A DNA stretch of 64,000 nt from Vibrio sp. JPW-9-11-11 (GTDB taxonomy: Bacteria; Pseudomonadota; Gammaproteobacteria; Enterobacterales; Vibrionaceae): the NCBI RefSeq assembly GCF_013369335.1, contig NZ_SZQJ01000036.1, positions 124,001 to 188,000 on the forward strand. Direction: 5' to 3'. The notes beneath the pieces were generated by a model, which was not told where the DNA came from, ran no database searches, and saw only the letters and a program-made list of their open reading frames with translations. Both the position numbers and the translations under genes were made by a program. Below, in pieces: positions 34,992-44,616 of this stretch; within the stretch, counting starts at the first letter, position 1, and every line of letters starts with the position of its first letter.

Positions 34992-35700
34992 GACTTGCTC
35001 CTTGTTTGAGTGTTCTAACCAATAAGAAAAGCGATAGCACCGCCAACGCAAACGCCATCGAAAACCACTGAAAGGCGTAACCAAGGTGTTTCTCTGCATT
35101 CATCGAGACTGGTTGCCAGGGCTGTGGATAAGGCCAATCAGAATAGAGGGGCTGTATCACATAGGGTTCAATGTCAATCTGCCACTCACGTTCGAGCTGA
35201 GCGATGTTTAGGTTTTGAATGCGGCCGATCTCTCCACGCTCGATAAACAGATCCTGACTGAGCGGGTTAAGCGACTTGCGGTAGATTCGGCCAACCCCCT
35301 TAAGTGGTTCTTTCAACCATTTGACCGTCGGCAACTGCGCTCGGGTTGAAGGTGCCACCACAAAACCTCGCTCTAGCAACACCCATAGGTTCGCCTCAGT
35401 ACGCATCAGTTGTAGCGCCAAGTACCCAACCTCACCTGCAAAATTTTGGTTATCGAGTAGAAGATATTTGCCTTCAATCGGCGTTGCGGAAAACCTCACT
35501 CGCAACCCAGTCGGTTGCGTTAATTGATCGTGTTTGAGCTCGGAGAGCGCTAATGGATGCAAATTTTCTCTATCACTAACTCTTTGCTCTATCGCCGTTT
35601 TTTCATCGGCTCGCGACAGTTGCCATAAACCCAAGTTGATCAATAGTAAAAACGCAACCACAGTTAACAGACATGCCCCAACAAAACGTAATGTTATCAA
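34984..35700 (-). CDS. SURF1-family cytochrome oxidase assembly protein
   Basis: This protein of about 238 residues has two membrane helices, one at each end (VGACLLTVVAFLLLINLGLW and YAFQWFSMAFALAVLSLFLL), with a periplasmic domain between. It shows the SURF1 family marks LGLWQLSRADEK, LLDNQNF, VLLERGFV, and W-x-Y-P-QPW near the end followed by NAEKHLGYAFQWF. SURF1/Shy1 helps insert haem A into subunit I. No ATG is available outside the divergent gene: I choose the TTG at 35700, 22 bases from the start of the DUF2909 gene. An ATG at 35769 would overlap that gene by 47 bases on the other strand. Confidence 0.85.
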   Translation of the reverse strand: MITLRFVGACLLTVVAFLLLINLGLWQLSRADEKTAIEQRVSDRENLHPLALSELKHDQLTQPTGLRVRFSATPIEGKYLLLDNQNFAGEVGYLALQLMRTEANLWVLLERGFVVAPSTRAQLPTVKWLKEPLKGVGRIYRKSLNPLSQDLFIERGEIGRIQNLNIAQLEREWQIDIEPYVIQPLYSDWPYPQPWQPVSMNAEKHLGYAFQWFSMAFALAVLSLFLLVRTLKQGASHD

Positions 35701-35722
35701 CCGATCCGCAAAGGAAATCGTT

Positions 35723-35959
35723 ATGGTGTTTATCTTTAAGCTACTACTGCTTCTGCTACTGCTTTTCATCTTAATCAACCTTGGCCGAGCCATGTTTGAG
35801 ATGGTCAGAGGCGACGACGAACAACATGACGCATCCCCCGACGACAAACCGATGAGCTTTTACCTCGGCCGCCGTGTTTTTCTGTCTGCCCTCGCGATCA
35901 TCTTGCTGGTCGCCGCCTTACTCAGCGGGCTGATCGAGCCCAATAACCGCCCTTTCTAA
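35723..35959 (+). CDS. DUF2909-family twin-transmembrane small protein
   Basis: This 78-residue protein has two membrane helices (residues 3-22, leucine-rich, and about 53-71) joined by an acidic, soluble loop (RGDDEQHDASPDDK). It matches the small DUF2909 family that is often found inside cox/cta clusters of gammaproteobacteria, as here between coxC and SURF1 but in the opposite direction. A role in oxidase assembly is plausible from context only. AAGGA lies seven bases before the ATG at 35723. The open frame extends upstream through the SURF1 gene, but that part is antisense and not coding. Confidence 0.85.
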   Translation: MVFIFKLLLLLLLLFILINLGRAMFEMVRGDDEQHDASPDDKPMSFYLGRRVFLSALAIILLVAALLSGLIEPNNRPF

Positions 35960-35975
35960 GTCACGCTCATCTCGA

Positions 35976-36860
35976 CTAAGTGACATAGACGAAAATAAAC
36001 AGACATAACCAAACCACATCAACAAAATGCCAATACCAACTGCCTGCCTGAAACGCGAAGTGATTACTTGGTGTAAAGTGATCTTTCGCCACTCTGGCCA
36101 GCAAAATGATTAAAAACGTCGTCCCCAACAACACGTGCATACCGTGAAAGCCTGTTAGCAAGAAAAAGGTATTGCCGTATACACCAGACTGCAGGGTTAA
36201 ACCCAGATCCTGATAGGCATGGATGTACTCTGCCCCTTGGTAATACAAGAAAAAGCAAGCCAGCACGATGGTAATTTCCAACCAGACGATCAGCGCCATG
36301 CGTTTGTTTCGCTCAAGGCTTACGTGGGCGAAGTGCAAAGTGATCGAGGAGGTGAGCAGGATAATGGTGTTGATAAGAGGCAACCCCTGCCAAGGCATCG
36401 CGGTAGTGGAATCGCCACTGGGCGTTAAGGTCAGGGGCCACATCGCTTCAAAGGTGGGCCACAAAACTTCTGCCGTCATGGCATTGTTGCCAGCGCCACC
36501 CAGCCAGGGCACCGAAATCATACGCGCATAAAACAGCGCACCGAAGAAAGCGCCAAAAAACATGATCTCAGAGAAGATAAACCAACTCATACCTTGCCTG
36601 AATGAACGAGAGAGTTGGGCGGAATACTTACCACTCATCGACTCGGCAATAACATGACTAAACCAACCTGCAAACATATAAAGAAGGAATAACAGCCCTG
36701 AAATGAGAATAACCTTGCCAAACACGCTGTTATCACCACCTTCGTCCATGTTTTGCACGGTCAAGCCTGCGCCAACAGCAATCAAAAACAGGGCAATGGC
36801 GCCCACGATTGGCCAACTGCTTTGAGCAGGTACGTAGTAGGGTTGATGTTTTGAACTCAT
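35976..36860 (-). CDS. coxC: Cytochrome c oxidase subunit III
   Basis: This 294-residue subunit has seven membrane helices: YYVPAQSSWPIVGAIALF at the front, then RQGMSWFIFSEIMFFGAFFG with the conserved membrane Glu, HFAHVSLERNKR, YTHAYQ-like EYIHAYQDLGLTLQSGVYG, and TGFHGMHVLLGT and WYWHFVDVVWLCLFIFVY at the end. Subunit III stabilises the aa3 core and its proton uptake. It overlaps ctaG by 4 bases (ATGA), showing translational coupling. It lacks its own terminator; the DUF2909 gene converges 16 bases away. Confidence 0.96.
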   Translation of the reverse strand: MSSKHQPYYVPAQSSWPIVGAIALFLIAVGAGLTVQNMDEGGDNSVFGKVILISGLLFLLYMFAGWFSHVIAESMSGKYSAQLSRSFRQGMSWFIFSEIMFFGAFFGALFYARMISVPWLGGAGNNAMTAEVLWPTFEAMWPLTLTPSGDSTTAMPWQGLPLINTIILLTSSITLHFAHVSLERNKRMALIVWLEITIVLACFFLYYQGAEYIHAYQDLGLTLQSGVYGNTFFLLTGFHGMHVLLGTTFLIILLARVAKDHFTPSNHFAFQAGSWYWHFVDVVWLCLFIFVYVT

Positions 36861-37459
36861 GGCGTTGCTCCTTGCACTACGTCACGACTGGATAAGGTTG
36901 ACGTGTTGGCTATCTCGGTCACCGTCGCTTGCTCACTGATATCGTATAAGGTGTAAGACAACGTCAGTGTATGGATCGACTCTGGGATATCAGGTTCAAT
37001 GTAAAAGATCAGCGGCATTTCCGCGCTCGCTGACGCCTTAAGTGGCTGCTGGTTAAAACAGAAACACTCGATTTTGTTAAAGTAAGTGGCGCCCAAACCA
37101 GGAGAGACCGAAGGCACCGCCTGACCAACCATGTCGCGCGCAGACCTATTTTCTGCTCGATAAGCCGTTTGAATGACCTCTCCAGGGTGCACGTCCATCG
37201 ACACCTGATCCGGTTCAAACCGCCAAGGCACGTTATGATGGTTGTGCGCCATAAACTCAACTCGTATCACCCGTGAGGTATCAGGTACCATGCCTTGCGG
37301 CTGCAATACTGACTCACTATTCGTCTTGCCATTGATCCCAAGCGCATCACACATCACGTCATACAGAGGCACCAGCGCAAAGCCAAAACCAAACATCGCC
37401 ACCACGGCTGCAATCAGCTTTAAAGTCAATCGTTGATTTGCTTGATTGGTGAGACTCAT
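36857..37459 (-). CDS. ctaG: Cytochrome c oxidase assembly protein CtaG (Cox11)
   Basis: This 200-residue copper chaperone delivers copper to the CuB site of subunit I. It has one N-terminal membrane helix (LIAAVVAMFGFGFALVPLYD) and a periplasmic Ig-like domain with the signature copper-binding motif CFCF in NKIECFCFNQQ, plus PLYDVMCDALGINGKT with a further conserved Cys. It lies between coxA (9-base gap) and coxC (4-base overlap), the usual gene order. Confidence 0.96.
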   Translation of the reverse strand: MSLTNQANQRLTLKLIAAVVAMFGFGFALVPLYDVMCDALGINGKTNSESVLQPQGMVPDTSRVIRVEFMAHNHHNVPWRFEPDQVSMDVHPGEVIQTAYRAENRSARDMVGQAVPSVSPGLGATYFNKIECFCFNQQPLKASASAEMPLIFYIEPDIPESIHTLTLSYTLYDISEQATVTEIANTSTLSSRDVVQGATP

Positions 37460-37468
37460 AGCGCACCC

Positions 37469-39127
37469 CTAATCAATTTTCGGCGGCGTATCGAAGGTAT
37501 GATGTGGTGCAGGGCTTGGCACCGTCCACTCTAGACCTTCGGCGCGCTCCCAAGGTTTTGCCGACGCTTTTTCACCACCACGGATACACTTGATAACTAA
37601 CCATAAGAAAATCAGCTGCGACAAACCAAAGGCAAAGCCGCCAATCGAAACAATCTGGTTAACATCGGCAAACTGGATCGCGTAGTCAGGGATCCGGCGT
37701 GGCATCCCGGCCAGCCCCAGAAAGTGCATGGGGAAAAACAGTACATTGACCGAGATAACCGAGCACCAGAAGTGCCACAAACTGAGCCTTTGGTCATACA
37801 TATGCCCAGTCCACTTCGGTAGCCAATAATAGGCCGCAGCCATGATCGAGAATACCGCGCCCGACACCAACACATAGTGGAAATGCGCCACAACGAAATA
37901 GGTATCGTGGTATTGGAAATCGGCAGGAACAATCGCCAGCATCAGACCGGAGAACCCACCGATGGTAAACAGAATAATAAAAGCAATCGCAAACAGCATT
38001 GGCGTTTCAAACGTCATCGCGCCTCGCCACATGGTCGCTACCCAATTAAACACCTTAACGCCAGTGGGCACAGCGATGAGCATAGTGCAGTACATGAAAA
38101 ACAGCTCAGCAAAGACCGGCATACCCGTTGTAAACATATGGTGCGCCCACACCAAGAACGACAACAAGGCAATGCTGCAAGTAGCGTACACCATCGAATG
38201 ATAACCAAACAATTTCTTACCACTGAACGCGGGCACTATGGCGGAGACTATGCCAAATGAGGGCAAAATCATGATGTAAACTTCAGGGTGGCCAAAAAAC
38301 CAGAAAATATGCTGGAACATGACGGGATCGCCGCCCCCGGCGGCATCAAAGAATGACGTCCCAAAATACTTATCGGTCAACACCATGGTCACCGCCCCCG
38401 CCAGCACAGGCATCACCGCAATCAGTAAAAACGCAGTGATAAGCCAAGTCCAGACGAACATCGGCATCTTGAACCAAGTCATACCAGGCGCGCGCATGTT
38501 GACGATTGTCACGATGACATTAATCGCCCCCATAATGGAGCTAATCCCCATAATATGGACAGAAAAGACAAACAGCGCAGTGCTATCCGGGCCGTATGTC
38601 GTCGATAGCGGTGCATAGAAAGTCCAACCGAAATCGGGGCCTCCGCCCTCGGTGAATAACGAAGCGAGCAAAATAGCGAACGCAAAAGGAAGAATCCAAA
38701 AACTTAGATTATTCATACGTGGCAGCGCCATATCTGGCGCGCCAATCATCATTGGGATCATCCAGTTAGCCAGACCGGTAAATGCAGGCATCACAGCACC
38801 AAACACCATCACTAAACCGTGTACTGTGGTCATTTGGTTAAAAAACTGCGGTTCGACCAACTGCAAACCTGGTTGGAAAAGTTCAGCCCGAATGACCATC
38901 GCCATCGCGCCCCCGGTGAGGAACATGATGAAACTGAACCACAAATAAAGCGTGCCGATATCTTTATGGTTAGTGGAATAGAGCCAACGAGTGATCCCTT
39001 TAGGCGCATGATGGTGGTCGTCTTGCTCAATCGCAGCGGTGCTGTTCGCGCGCGCGATGTCACCATCAGCAGCAGGAGCTGACTTGGTTTTATCTTCGAT
39101 GACACTATCTGGTTTGGACGTTTTCAT
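37469..39127 (-). CDS. coxA: Cytochrome c oxidase subunit I, aa3 type
   Basis: This 552-residue subunit with twelve membrane helices binds haem a and the haem a3-CuB centre, where oxygen is reduced to water with proton pumping. The ligand motifs are intact: [10 protein letters not shown] (haem a His), [15 protein letters not shown] (CuB His linked to Tyr), [10 protein letters not shown] (two CuB His) and HFHYVLVSG (haem a3 and a His). The D-channel entry NxxxxxxN-type region [20 protein letters not shown] is also present. It has a longer than usual N-terminal cytoplasmic tail of about 40 residues rich in charged residues and a HHH run. It overlaps coxB by 4 bases. Confidence 0.97.
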   Translation of the reverse strand: MKTSKPDSVIEDKTKSAPAADGDIARANSTAAIEQDDHHHAPKGITRWLYSTNHKDIGTLYLWFSFIMFLTGGAMAMVIRAELFQPGLQLVEPQFFNQMTTVHGLVMVFGAVMPAFTGLANWMIPMMIGAPDMALPRMNNLSFWILPFAFAILLASLFTEGGGPDFGWTFYAPLSTTYGPDSTALFVFSVHIMGISSIMGAINVIVTIVNMRAPGMTWFKMPMFVWTWLITAFLLIAVMPVLAGAVTMVLTDKYFGTSFFDAAGGGDPVMFQHIFWFFGHPEVYIMILPSFGIVSAIVPAFSGKKLFGYHSMVYATCSIALLSFLVWAHHMFTTGMPVFAELFFMYCTMLIAVPTGVKVFNWVATMWRGAMTFETPMLFAIAFIILFTIGGFSGLMLAIVPADFQYHDTYFVVAHFHYVLVSGAVFSIMAAAYYWLPKWTGHMYDQRLSLWHFWCSVISVNVLFFPMHFLGLAGMPRRIPDYAIQFADVNQIVSIGGFAFGLSQLIFLWLVIKCIRGGEKASAKPWERAEGLEWTVPSPAPHHTFDTPPKID

Positions 39128-40275
39128 TGTCCCTCCTTAGACGCCTTAAACTGGTTTACATCTGAGGCCTGAACTGAATCACCCACGCTGTTTCCTAGCC
39201 CGTTACGTTGATAAGTGATGACAGCAGCAATTTCTTTATCGGTAAGCTGATTGGCGAACGCTTGCATCGCCGTGCCGCTGCGTCCGTTAACGACAACATC
39301 AATATGTTGGTCGACCTCTCCTGTCGCCACTTTACTGGCCGTAATCGCCGGGAACGCACCAGGAATACCCGCACCATTAACTTGGTGACACACCGCGCAA
39401 CGGTCCAGATAAACCTTTTCTCCGATCGTCATCAATTCATCGACGGACAGAGAAGCGGTCAAAGCCGCTGCGGCCTCTTGTTGTGCTTGGGCAATTTCCG
39501 CTTTTTTAGCCAGCAGCCACTCATCGTATTGCTGCTCTTCCATTGCATGCACCACCACTGGCATAAAGCCATGAGCGCGGCCACACAACTCGGCGCACTG
39601 ACCTCGGTAGATGCCGGGCTTATCAATACGAGTCCATGCTTCATTGATAAAACCGGGGATGGTGTCTTTTTTAACCGCAAAGTCTGGTACCCACCACGAG
39701 TGAATCACGTCATCCGACGTTAGCAGGAACCGCACTTTGCGATTGATAGGTAAAACGAGCGGATTATCAACTTCGAGCAAGTAGTGGGCGCCTTTCTCTT
39801 CGATGCCCTCTATCGATTTCTGACTGGTCGCCAATAAACTAAAAAACTCCACATCTTCGCCGAAGTAGCTGTAATGCCATTTCCATTGCGACCCCGTTAT
39901 TTTGACAGTGAGATCCGACCGGGAGGTATCTTCCATTGCGACTAACGTTTTCGTCGCAGGAATCGCCATAAGTACCAAGATCACAATGGGGATCACGGTC
40001 CAAATCACTTCTACTTTGGTGCTTTCGTGAAAATGTGCAGCAACAGCGCCCTTAGACTTGCGATGGTGGTACATGGAGTAAAACATCACCCCAAACACCA
40101 CCAGTGCGATGGCGCAGCAGATATAAAAGATCAGCATGTGCAGTTCATACACCTGACCGCTTATCTCTGTTACCCCTTGCGTCATGTTGTAACTGTTACT
40201 TTCAGCGCGTGCGGAGTGGGTCGCAAGGGACGCGGACAGAATAAGCACGTTGACTGAAATATGTGATGGTTTCAA
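39124..40275 (-). CDS. coxB: Cytochrome c oxidase subunit II with fused cytochrome c domain
   Basis: This protein of about 383 residues has a signal peptide ending in THSARA, two membrane helices and a periplasmic cupredoxin domain. The full CuA site [12 protein letters not shown] is present, with [11 protein letters not shown] before it. The C-terminal 90 residues are a class I cytochrome c with CAVCH and a later Met candidate (GTAMQAF), so this is a caa3-type subunit II. I start it at the TTG at 40275, preceded by AGGAG with a 7-base gap; an in-frame ATG at 40299 has no ribosome-binding site but cannot be excluded. It is the first gene of the oxidase operon. Confidence 0.94.
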   Translation of the reverse strand: MKPSHISVNVLILSASLATHSARAESNSYNMTQGVTEISGQVYELHMLIFYICCAIALVVFGVMFYSMYHHRKSKGAVAAHFHESTKVEVIWTVIPIVILVLMAIPATKTLVAMEDTSRSDLTVKITGSQWKWHYSYFGEDVEFFSLLATSQKSIEGIEEKGAHYLLEVDNPLVLPINRKVRFLLTSDDVIHSWWVPDFAVKKDTIPGFINEAWTRIDKPGIYRGQCAELCGRAHGFMPVVVHAMEEQQYDEWLLAKKAEIAQAQQEAAAALTASLSVDELMTIGEKVYLDRCAVCHQVNGAGIPGAFPAITASKVATGEVDQHIDVVVNGRSGTAMQAFANQLTDKEIAAVITYQRNGLGNSVGDSVQASDVNQFKASKEGQ

Positions 40276-40613
40276 AAGATCTCTCCTCTGCCTCCGCATC
40301 AAGCGTGATGAGGTACCCGTGCCACGCACAACTCCGGTTAGGCAAGAAAGTACCAAGCTACCTTTGGACCTTAGAAAATGAAGTTAGAAAGCAAATAATG
40401 TGTAAATTGTTATATTTATGTTAATAAACGTTAGTTGGCGTTTCGAGATTGTGCAAGAAAGTCCTAGCGAAAGACGCCGACACGACTCTTACACAAGGTT
40501 TAGCGATTGCGCTCTATTAAATGAGAATCAATATCAATTAAACTGGTGCGAATTGTGTGAAATCACATAGACTTAATGGGTAACAACCTCTGATAACGAA
40601 ATAGGTAGATAAG
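40276..40613. other. Control region between coxB and the phosphohexomutase gene
   Basis: This 338-bp divergent region contains AT-rich promoter-like sequence (around 40380-40430) and a Fur-like box (40522-40536). No small ORF or RNA gene is supported. Confidence 0.5.
40522..40536. promoter_or_regulatory. Fur-box-like sequence
   Basis: TGAGAATCAATATCA matches 12 of 14 defined positions of the 7-1-7 Fur consensus TGATAATnATTATCA. It lies 78 bases before the mutase start and about 250 bases from coxB. Iron-dependent control of the haem- and iron-rich oxidase would make biological sense, but the site is closer to the mutase gene. Confidence 0.5.
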
Positions 40614-42320
40614 ATGATGGATAACGTGACCCGCTGGTTGGAAAAAGATCCCGACCCGCACACAAGAGAAGAGCTTCAACACCTTATTGATCAACAACAG
40701 TTCTCCGAGCTGGAAGACCGCTTCCGACAGCGGCTTGAATTTGGTACTGCGGGCCTACGTGGTGAAGTAGGTTGTGGTCCCAATAGAATGAATCGTTTAG
40801 TTATCCAAGAGACCGCGACCGGGCTGGGGCATTATTTAATCGAACAAGTCTCTGATGCCAGACATCGCGGCGTGGTCATTGGCTACGATGGCCGAATCGA
40901 CTCACAGCAATTTGCCCACGACACCGCATGCGTACTCACCGCATTAGGCATAAAGGTTTTCCTCACTCACACTGTCGCCGCAACACCGATCGTCGCCTTT
41001 GGAGTAAAGCACTTTAACGCGGCCGCCGCTGTCGTGGTGACTGCGAGTCACAATCCTCCCCAATATAATGGCTTTAAAGTCTACTGGGAGAATGGCGCGC
41101 AAATTATTCCACCGCACGATGCCGGCATTGCCGCTGAAATAGACCTTGCCGCGACCAAAGCCATCCCATTGATGTCACTCGCGGATGCGGAGAAACAAGG
41201 TTTGCTCATTTGGTTGCAAGATGATTACTATCAAACCTATCGTCAGGCAATGAATGACAACCCCTTGTTACAACATCGCCATCAACCAGAGCTGGTTTCT
41301 GTCGCTTACACCGCGATGCACGGTGTCGGTGCATCAATGGCTGAAACCCTATTAAAAGATGCGGGCTTCACTCAGGTTTACAGTGTAAACGAGCAACGTG
41401 AACCTGATGGCACCTTCCCGACCGTTAATTTCCCCAATCCCGAAGAAGCAGGCGCTATGGACAAAGTGATTGCGCTTGCAAAACAGCACAACGCCGACCT
41501 CGCGTGCGCCAACGACCCAGACGCAGACCGTTTCGCCGTCGCAGTACGAACACCTGAAGGCGATTACCAAATGCTGACAGGAGACCAAGTCGGATCGCTA
41601 TTTGGCCATTACCTGCTGTCACAAACCGAGGCCAGCAAACAGTTGGTGGGCAATACAATTGTCTCATCAACCCTGCTCAACAAGATAGCCTCCGCCCACG
41701 GCGCACACTATTACCAAACTCTCACTGGTTTTAAATGGCTAACCAATGTCGCGATGCAAAAGCAAAGTGAAGATCAGCAGTTCTTGTTTGCCTATGAAGA
41801 AGCGCTTGGTTACACCATTGGCAACCAGGTGTGGGATAAAGATGGGCTTTCTGCCCTAGTAGCTTTTGCTCAGTTGACTGCCGAGCTTAAGAGTCAAGGA
41901 ATGAGTATTTGGGATCAATTAGAGCAGCTTTACCGTCAGCATGGTATGTACCTGAACGCTCAGCGCAGCATCGCGCTGGATCCGACATCACCACCTGTGG
42001 GTGATAAACTACGTGCTTATCCCCCAACCATGATAGCGGGACGAGCGGTTGAAGTGAGTGAAGACCTCAAGTCGCTCACCAAGACATTCGCCGACGGCAC
42101 TACCGAAGCGATTGACTTACCCGCCAGTGACGTACTTATTTATCACTTATCAGGAGGAGCACGTGTGATTGTTCGTCCATCAGGAACAGAACCTAAGCTC
42201 AAGTGCTACTACGAGGTGGTGGAGCCATTTTCAAGTGAAGAAAGTTTGGACCACGCGTTAGAGAAAGCCACTGAATCCATGGGTATGCTGATTTCGGAAC
42301 ACCAACACAGCTTATTGTAA
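40614..42320 (+). CDS. Phosphohexomutase (phosphoglucomutase/phosphomannomutase, PGM2 type)
   Basis: This 568-residue enzyme belongs to the alpha-D-phosphohexomutases. It has FGTAGLRGEVGCGPNRMN at the front, the phosphoserine loop TASHNPPQYNGFKVYW, the metal loop NDPDADRF, the sugar-binding EEALGYTIG and the phosphate-binding RPSGTEPKLKCY. These enzymes interconvert hexose-1- and hexose-6-phosphates in the cytoplasm. The length and the GFKWLTNVA region fit the PGM2-like group, which can also act on pentose phosphates. In this strain it may feed glucose-1-phosphate from maltodextrin breakdown into glycolysis. ATG at 40614 and 40617 are both possible starts. It is a single gene with its own terminator. 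Confidence 0.93.
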   Translation: MMDNVTRWLEKDPDPHTREELQHLIDQQQFSELEDRFRQRLEFGTAGLRGEVGCGPNRMNRLVIQETATGLGHYLIEQVSDARHRGVVIGYDGRIDSQQFAHDTACVLTALGIKVFLTHTVAATPIVAFGVKHFNAAAAVVVTASHNPPQYNGFKVYWENGAQIIPPHDAGIAAEIDLAATKAIPLMSLADAEKQGLLIWLQDDYYQTYRQAMNDNPLLQHRHQPELVSVAYTAMHGVGASMAETLLKDAGFTQVYSVNEQREPDGTFPTVNFPNPEEAGAMDKVIALAKQHNADLACANDPDADRFAVAVRTPEGDYQMLTGDQVGSLFGHYLLSQTEASKQLVGNTIVSSTLLNKIASAHGAHYYQTLTGFKWLTNVAMQKQSEDQQFLFAYEEALGYTIGNQVWDKDGLSALVAFAQLTAELKSQGMSIWDQLEQLYRQHGMYLNAQRSIALDPTSPPVGDKLRAYPPTMIAGRAVEVSEDLKSLTKTFADGTTEAIDLPASDVLIYHLSGGARVIVRPSGTEPKLKCYYEVVEPFSSEESLDHALEKATESMGMLISEHQHSLL

Positions 42321-42337
42321 ACGACTTCAACCTCATC

Positions 42338-42371
42338 AAAGGCTCAAATGCATATTTGAGCCTTTGTCTTA
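42338..42371. terminator. Terminator between the mutase and GNAT genes
   Basis: A 12-bp perfect stem aaaggctcaaat/atttgagccttt (42338-42365) with a GCAT loop lies between convergent genes. Confidence 0.85.
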
Positions 42372-42372
42372 A

Positions 42373-42792
42373 TTAAACGATGTGTTTTTGCAAAAAGATT
42401 TTGTCTACACCTTGGGTTGGAAAGCCTGTGTATCGACCGACTTCCTTAAAACCAAGTTTGGCGTAAAAACCTGGCGCCTGAAACGTATAAGTATCGAGAT
42501 ATAAATCGGTCACACCCAGCTTTTTAGCTTCAGCCTCCACACGCTCCATAAGCAACGAACCCGTTCCAGATTGACGCTGAGACTCATCAATCCATAAGAA
42601 TTCGACAAACAAGGTATTGGTAAAAATCTCCCCAGTGAGTCCACCGACGAAGTCTCCATTATGATCTTCCGCATAGCAGGCGAGGCTATGCACATCTTCG
42701 TGCGGAAAATGCTTCATATTGAATGCCTTCAAACCAGAATAGATCACATCTTTAATATTTTTCGGCGGGTTGAGAACGAACTGAACATTCAT
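42373..42792 (-). CDS. GNAT-family N-acetyltransferase
   Basis: This 139-residue protein is a single GNAT domain: FVGGLTGEIFTNTLFVEFLW forms the central strands and RQSGTGSLLMERVEAEAKKL is the acetyl-CoA pyrophosphate loop (RxxGxG) with its helix. FQAPGFYAKLGFKEVGRYTG is the usual last part. It transfers an acetyl group to an unknown amine. AAGGAA lies six bases before the ATG at 42792; the open frame continues upstream into the LysE gene but is not coding there. It follows the LysE exporter gene with a 65-base gap and an imperfect hairpin. Confidence 0.88.
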   Translation of the reverse strand: MNVQFVLNPPKNIKDVIYSGLKAFNMKHFPHEDVHSLACYAEDHNGDFVGGLTGEIFTNTLFVEFLWIDESQRQSGTGSLLMERVEAEAKKLGVTDLYLDTYTFQAPGFYAKLGFKEVGRYTGFPTQGVDKIFLQKHIV

Positions 42793-42857
42793 AACGGCTT
42801 CCTTGTTATGGCATAACTTCAAGACAAAAAAGGCCAGCTCGCGCTGACCTTTGTTGC

Positions 42858-43490
42858 TTAGCTCGCAAAGGAGCTTAACATCCAAATCGCTAAAACAACA
42901 AATATCAACCCCATAAACTTGTGCTGATAAGTGCGGAATCTTTCGTTCTCGAGCAACGGTTTGCCTAAGGTACCAACTAGTGCAACTAACACCAAATTAA
43001 ACGCCAAACCCAGTACATTGAGCAATAACCCCAAGGCCAGCATCTGTTCACCAGAGGTCGCATTGATATTACCGGAGACAAATTGAGGTAGAAACATCAC
43101 AAAGAAAACCAACGCCTTTGGGTTGAGCAAGTTACTCACCAATGCTCGCTGGTAGAAGGTGGTGGCCACTTTACTGCTTCCATCCAACTCGGGCGCATCG
43201 GCGGCACTGGCACGCAGACAATCCCAACCCATTTTTAACAGGTAAGCCCCTCCCAGTAAGTGCAAAGCTTTGAGCGCAATCGGGCTCATGGCAATCAACG
43301 CTGACACACCAAGCGCTGCGAGAAAAGTCAGAATAATGCCCGACGTAGCATTACCTAAGCTGGCAAAAATGCCCACTTTACGCCCGTAGCTCATACTTGA
43401 GCTGGCGATCAGCAACATATCGGGTCCTGGTAACAATAATAAAGCAACGACTGCGGTTAAATAGACCGGCAGAACAGTAATATCAATCAT
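42858..43490 (-). CDS. LysE/RhtB-family amino-acid exporter
   Basis: This 210-residue inner-membrane protein has six hydrophobic segments and the LysE/RhtB hallmarks: LLLLPGPDMLLIASSSMSYG near the start, GIFASLGNATSGIILTFLAA, and LVSNLLNPKALVFFVMFLPQ in the middle. Family members export amino acids such as threonine, homoserine, leucine or lysine. The substrate is not predictable. It may form an operon with the GNAT gene downstream. The upstream region to 43715 separates it from the divergent AraC regulator. Confidence 0.9.
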   Translation of the reverse strand: MIDITVLPVYLTAVVALLLLPGPDMLLIASSSMSYGRKVGIFASLGNATSGIILTFLAALGVSALIAMSPIALKALHLLGGAYLLKMGWDCLRASAADAPELDGSSKVATTFYQRALVSNLLNPKALVFFVMFLPQFVSGNINATSGEQMLALGLLLNVLGLAFNLVLVALVGTLGKPLLENERFRTYQHKFMGLIFVVLAIWMLSSFAS

Positions 43491-43715
43491 TCTTATAATT
43501 TCATAAATACAGCAAAGCGCGGGATTTTATCCTAAAAAATAGCCACTTTCCACACACAAACAAAAAGAATAAAATCCAAAAATCAGAACAAACAACAAGC
43601 AAAAACTCACCCAGAGCGATAACCAAGATAGGGCAATTTTGTACAAAAATAATCAACCGCTATAAGCTAGACTCGGTCTGCAGCCCGTAAACAAACTCAT
43701 TAGCAAGGAGAGCGA

Positions 43716-44540
43716 ATGGTAAAAAGTGCTAAAGAATCGGCCAACTTTCATTTCGCCGGGGAACTAGGTGGGCTTGAACTGCTGGATGCCAAATACACCA
43801 ATCAAAATTTTTCTCGCCATAGTCATGAAGGCTATACGATAGGAGTGATTGAGAAAGGTGCCCAAAGATTCTATCGAACGGGTGGCAATCATATTGCGCC
43901 GCAGGACAGTATTATTCTTGTCAATGCTGACGAGGTGCATAATGGTCAAACAGCCACAGAAGGTGGCTGGGAATACAAAGCCATGTATCCACTTCCAGAA
44001 CAGTTTGAGCAACTCAGTCAGGGGCTGTCTTCAACAATCGCCACGCCATACTTTACCGAGCCTGTCGTCTATGACCCAGAAATGGCTCAGCAATTGAGGT
44101 TGGTCTTTAACACTCTAGCTCAGTCAGAGAACAAGCTGCTAAGAGAAACCTTGGTATATGGTACTCTGATCAAGTTGGTCTCGCGCCACAGTAGAACTCG
44201 GGTAAATTGGGAGCCCAAGAGCCGTAGCCAAAGGCAACTGGTGTTAGTGAAAGAATTTCTCGATGATTTCCCCCAAGCCGATGTCAGTTTGGAGCAACTG
44301 TCGAAGCTCGCTGGACTGAGCCCGTATTACCTCACGCGAAGCTTCCAAAAAGAGTTTGGTTTACCGCCTCACGCTTATCAGATTCAAGCGCGCTTGAGAG
44401 TCGCGAAACAGTTACTGCGGCAAGGTGTGACCATTTCAGATGTGGCTCAAGAAACGGGCTTTCATGACCAAAGTCACTTTCATCGTCACTTTAAACGCGC
44501 GCTGGGGGTCACTCCCAAACAATTTGCTGGCAAAAAATAG
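43716..44540 (+). CDS. AraC-family regulator with cupin sensor domain
   Basis: This 274-residue regulator has an N-terminal cupin (FSRHSHEGYTIGVIEKGAQR, QDSIILVNADEVHNG) of the AraC_binding type and a C-terminal double helix-turn-helix (LEQLSKLAGLSPYYLTRSFQ, ISDVAQETGFHDQSHFHRHF). AAGGAG lies seven bases before the ATG at 43716. Position suggests that it controls azlCD, which follows in the same direction after 76 bases, and perhaps the divergent LysE exporter; both possible targets are amino-acid exporters. The effector is unknown. Confidence 0.92.
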   Translation: MVKSAKESANFHFAGELGGLELLDAKYTNQNFSRHSHEGYTIGVIEKGAQRFYRTGGNHIAPQDSIILVNADEVHNGQTATEGGWEYKAMYPLPEQFEQLSQGLSSTIATPYFTEPVVYDPEMAQQLRLVFNTLAQSENKLLRETLVYGTLIKLVSRHSRTRVNWEPKSRSQRQLVLVKEFLDDFPQADVSLEQLSKLAGLSPYYLTRSFQKEFGLPPHAYQIQARLRVAKQLLRQGVTISDVAQETGFHDQSHFHRHFKRALGVTPKQFAGKK

Positions 44541-44616
44541 CCAGCAAGAACGTACAAGCAGACCGTCATCAATCTGTGACTAAATGGATGTATCAGTCAC
44601 TAGCAAAAGAATAATT

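Noticed and set aside
35534-35722. Upstream extension of the DUF2909 reading frame
   Set aside because: It runs antisense through the SURF1 gene; the family start and AAGGA fit the ATG at 35723.
32502-40275. The aa3 oxidase cluster as a recent horizontal acquisition
   Set aside because: The module has no integrase, repeats or tRNA at its borders and no obvious change in base use by eye; several vibrios are known to carry such genes.
42829-42855. Hairpin between the LysE and GNAT genes as a full terminator
   Set aside because: The stem has a mismatch, and the leftward T run is modest; I treat it only as a possible attenuator.
42793-42885. Longer GNAT frame starting inside the LysE gene
   Set aside because: The ATG at 42792 has a good ribosome-binding site and matches the start of the GNAT fold.
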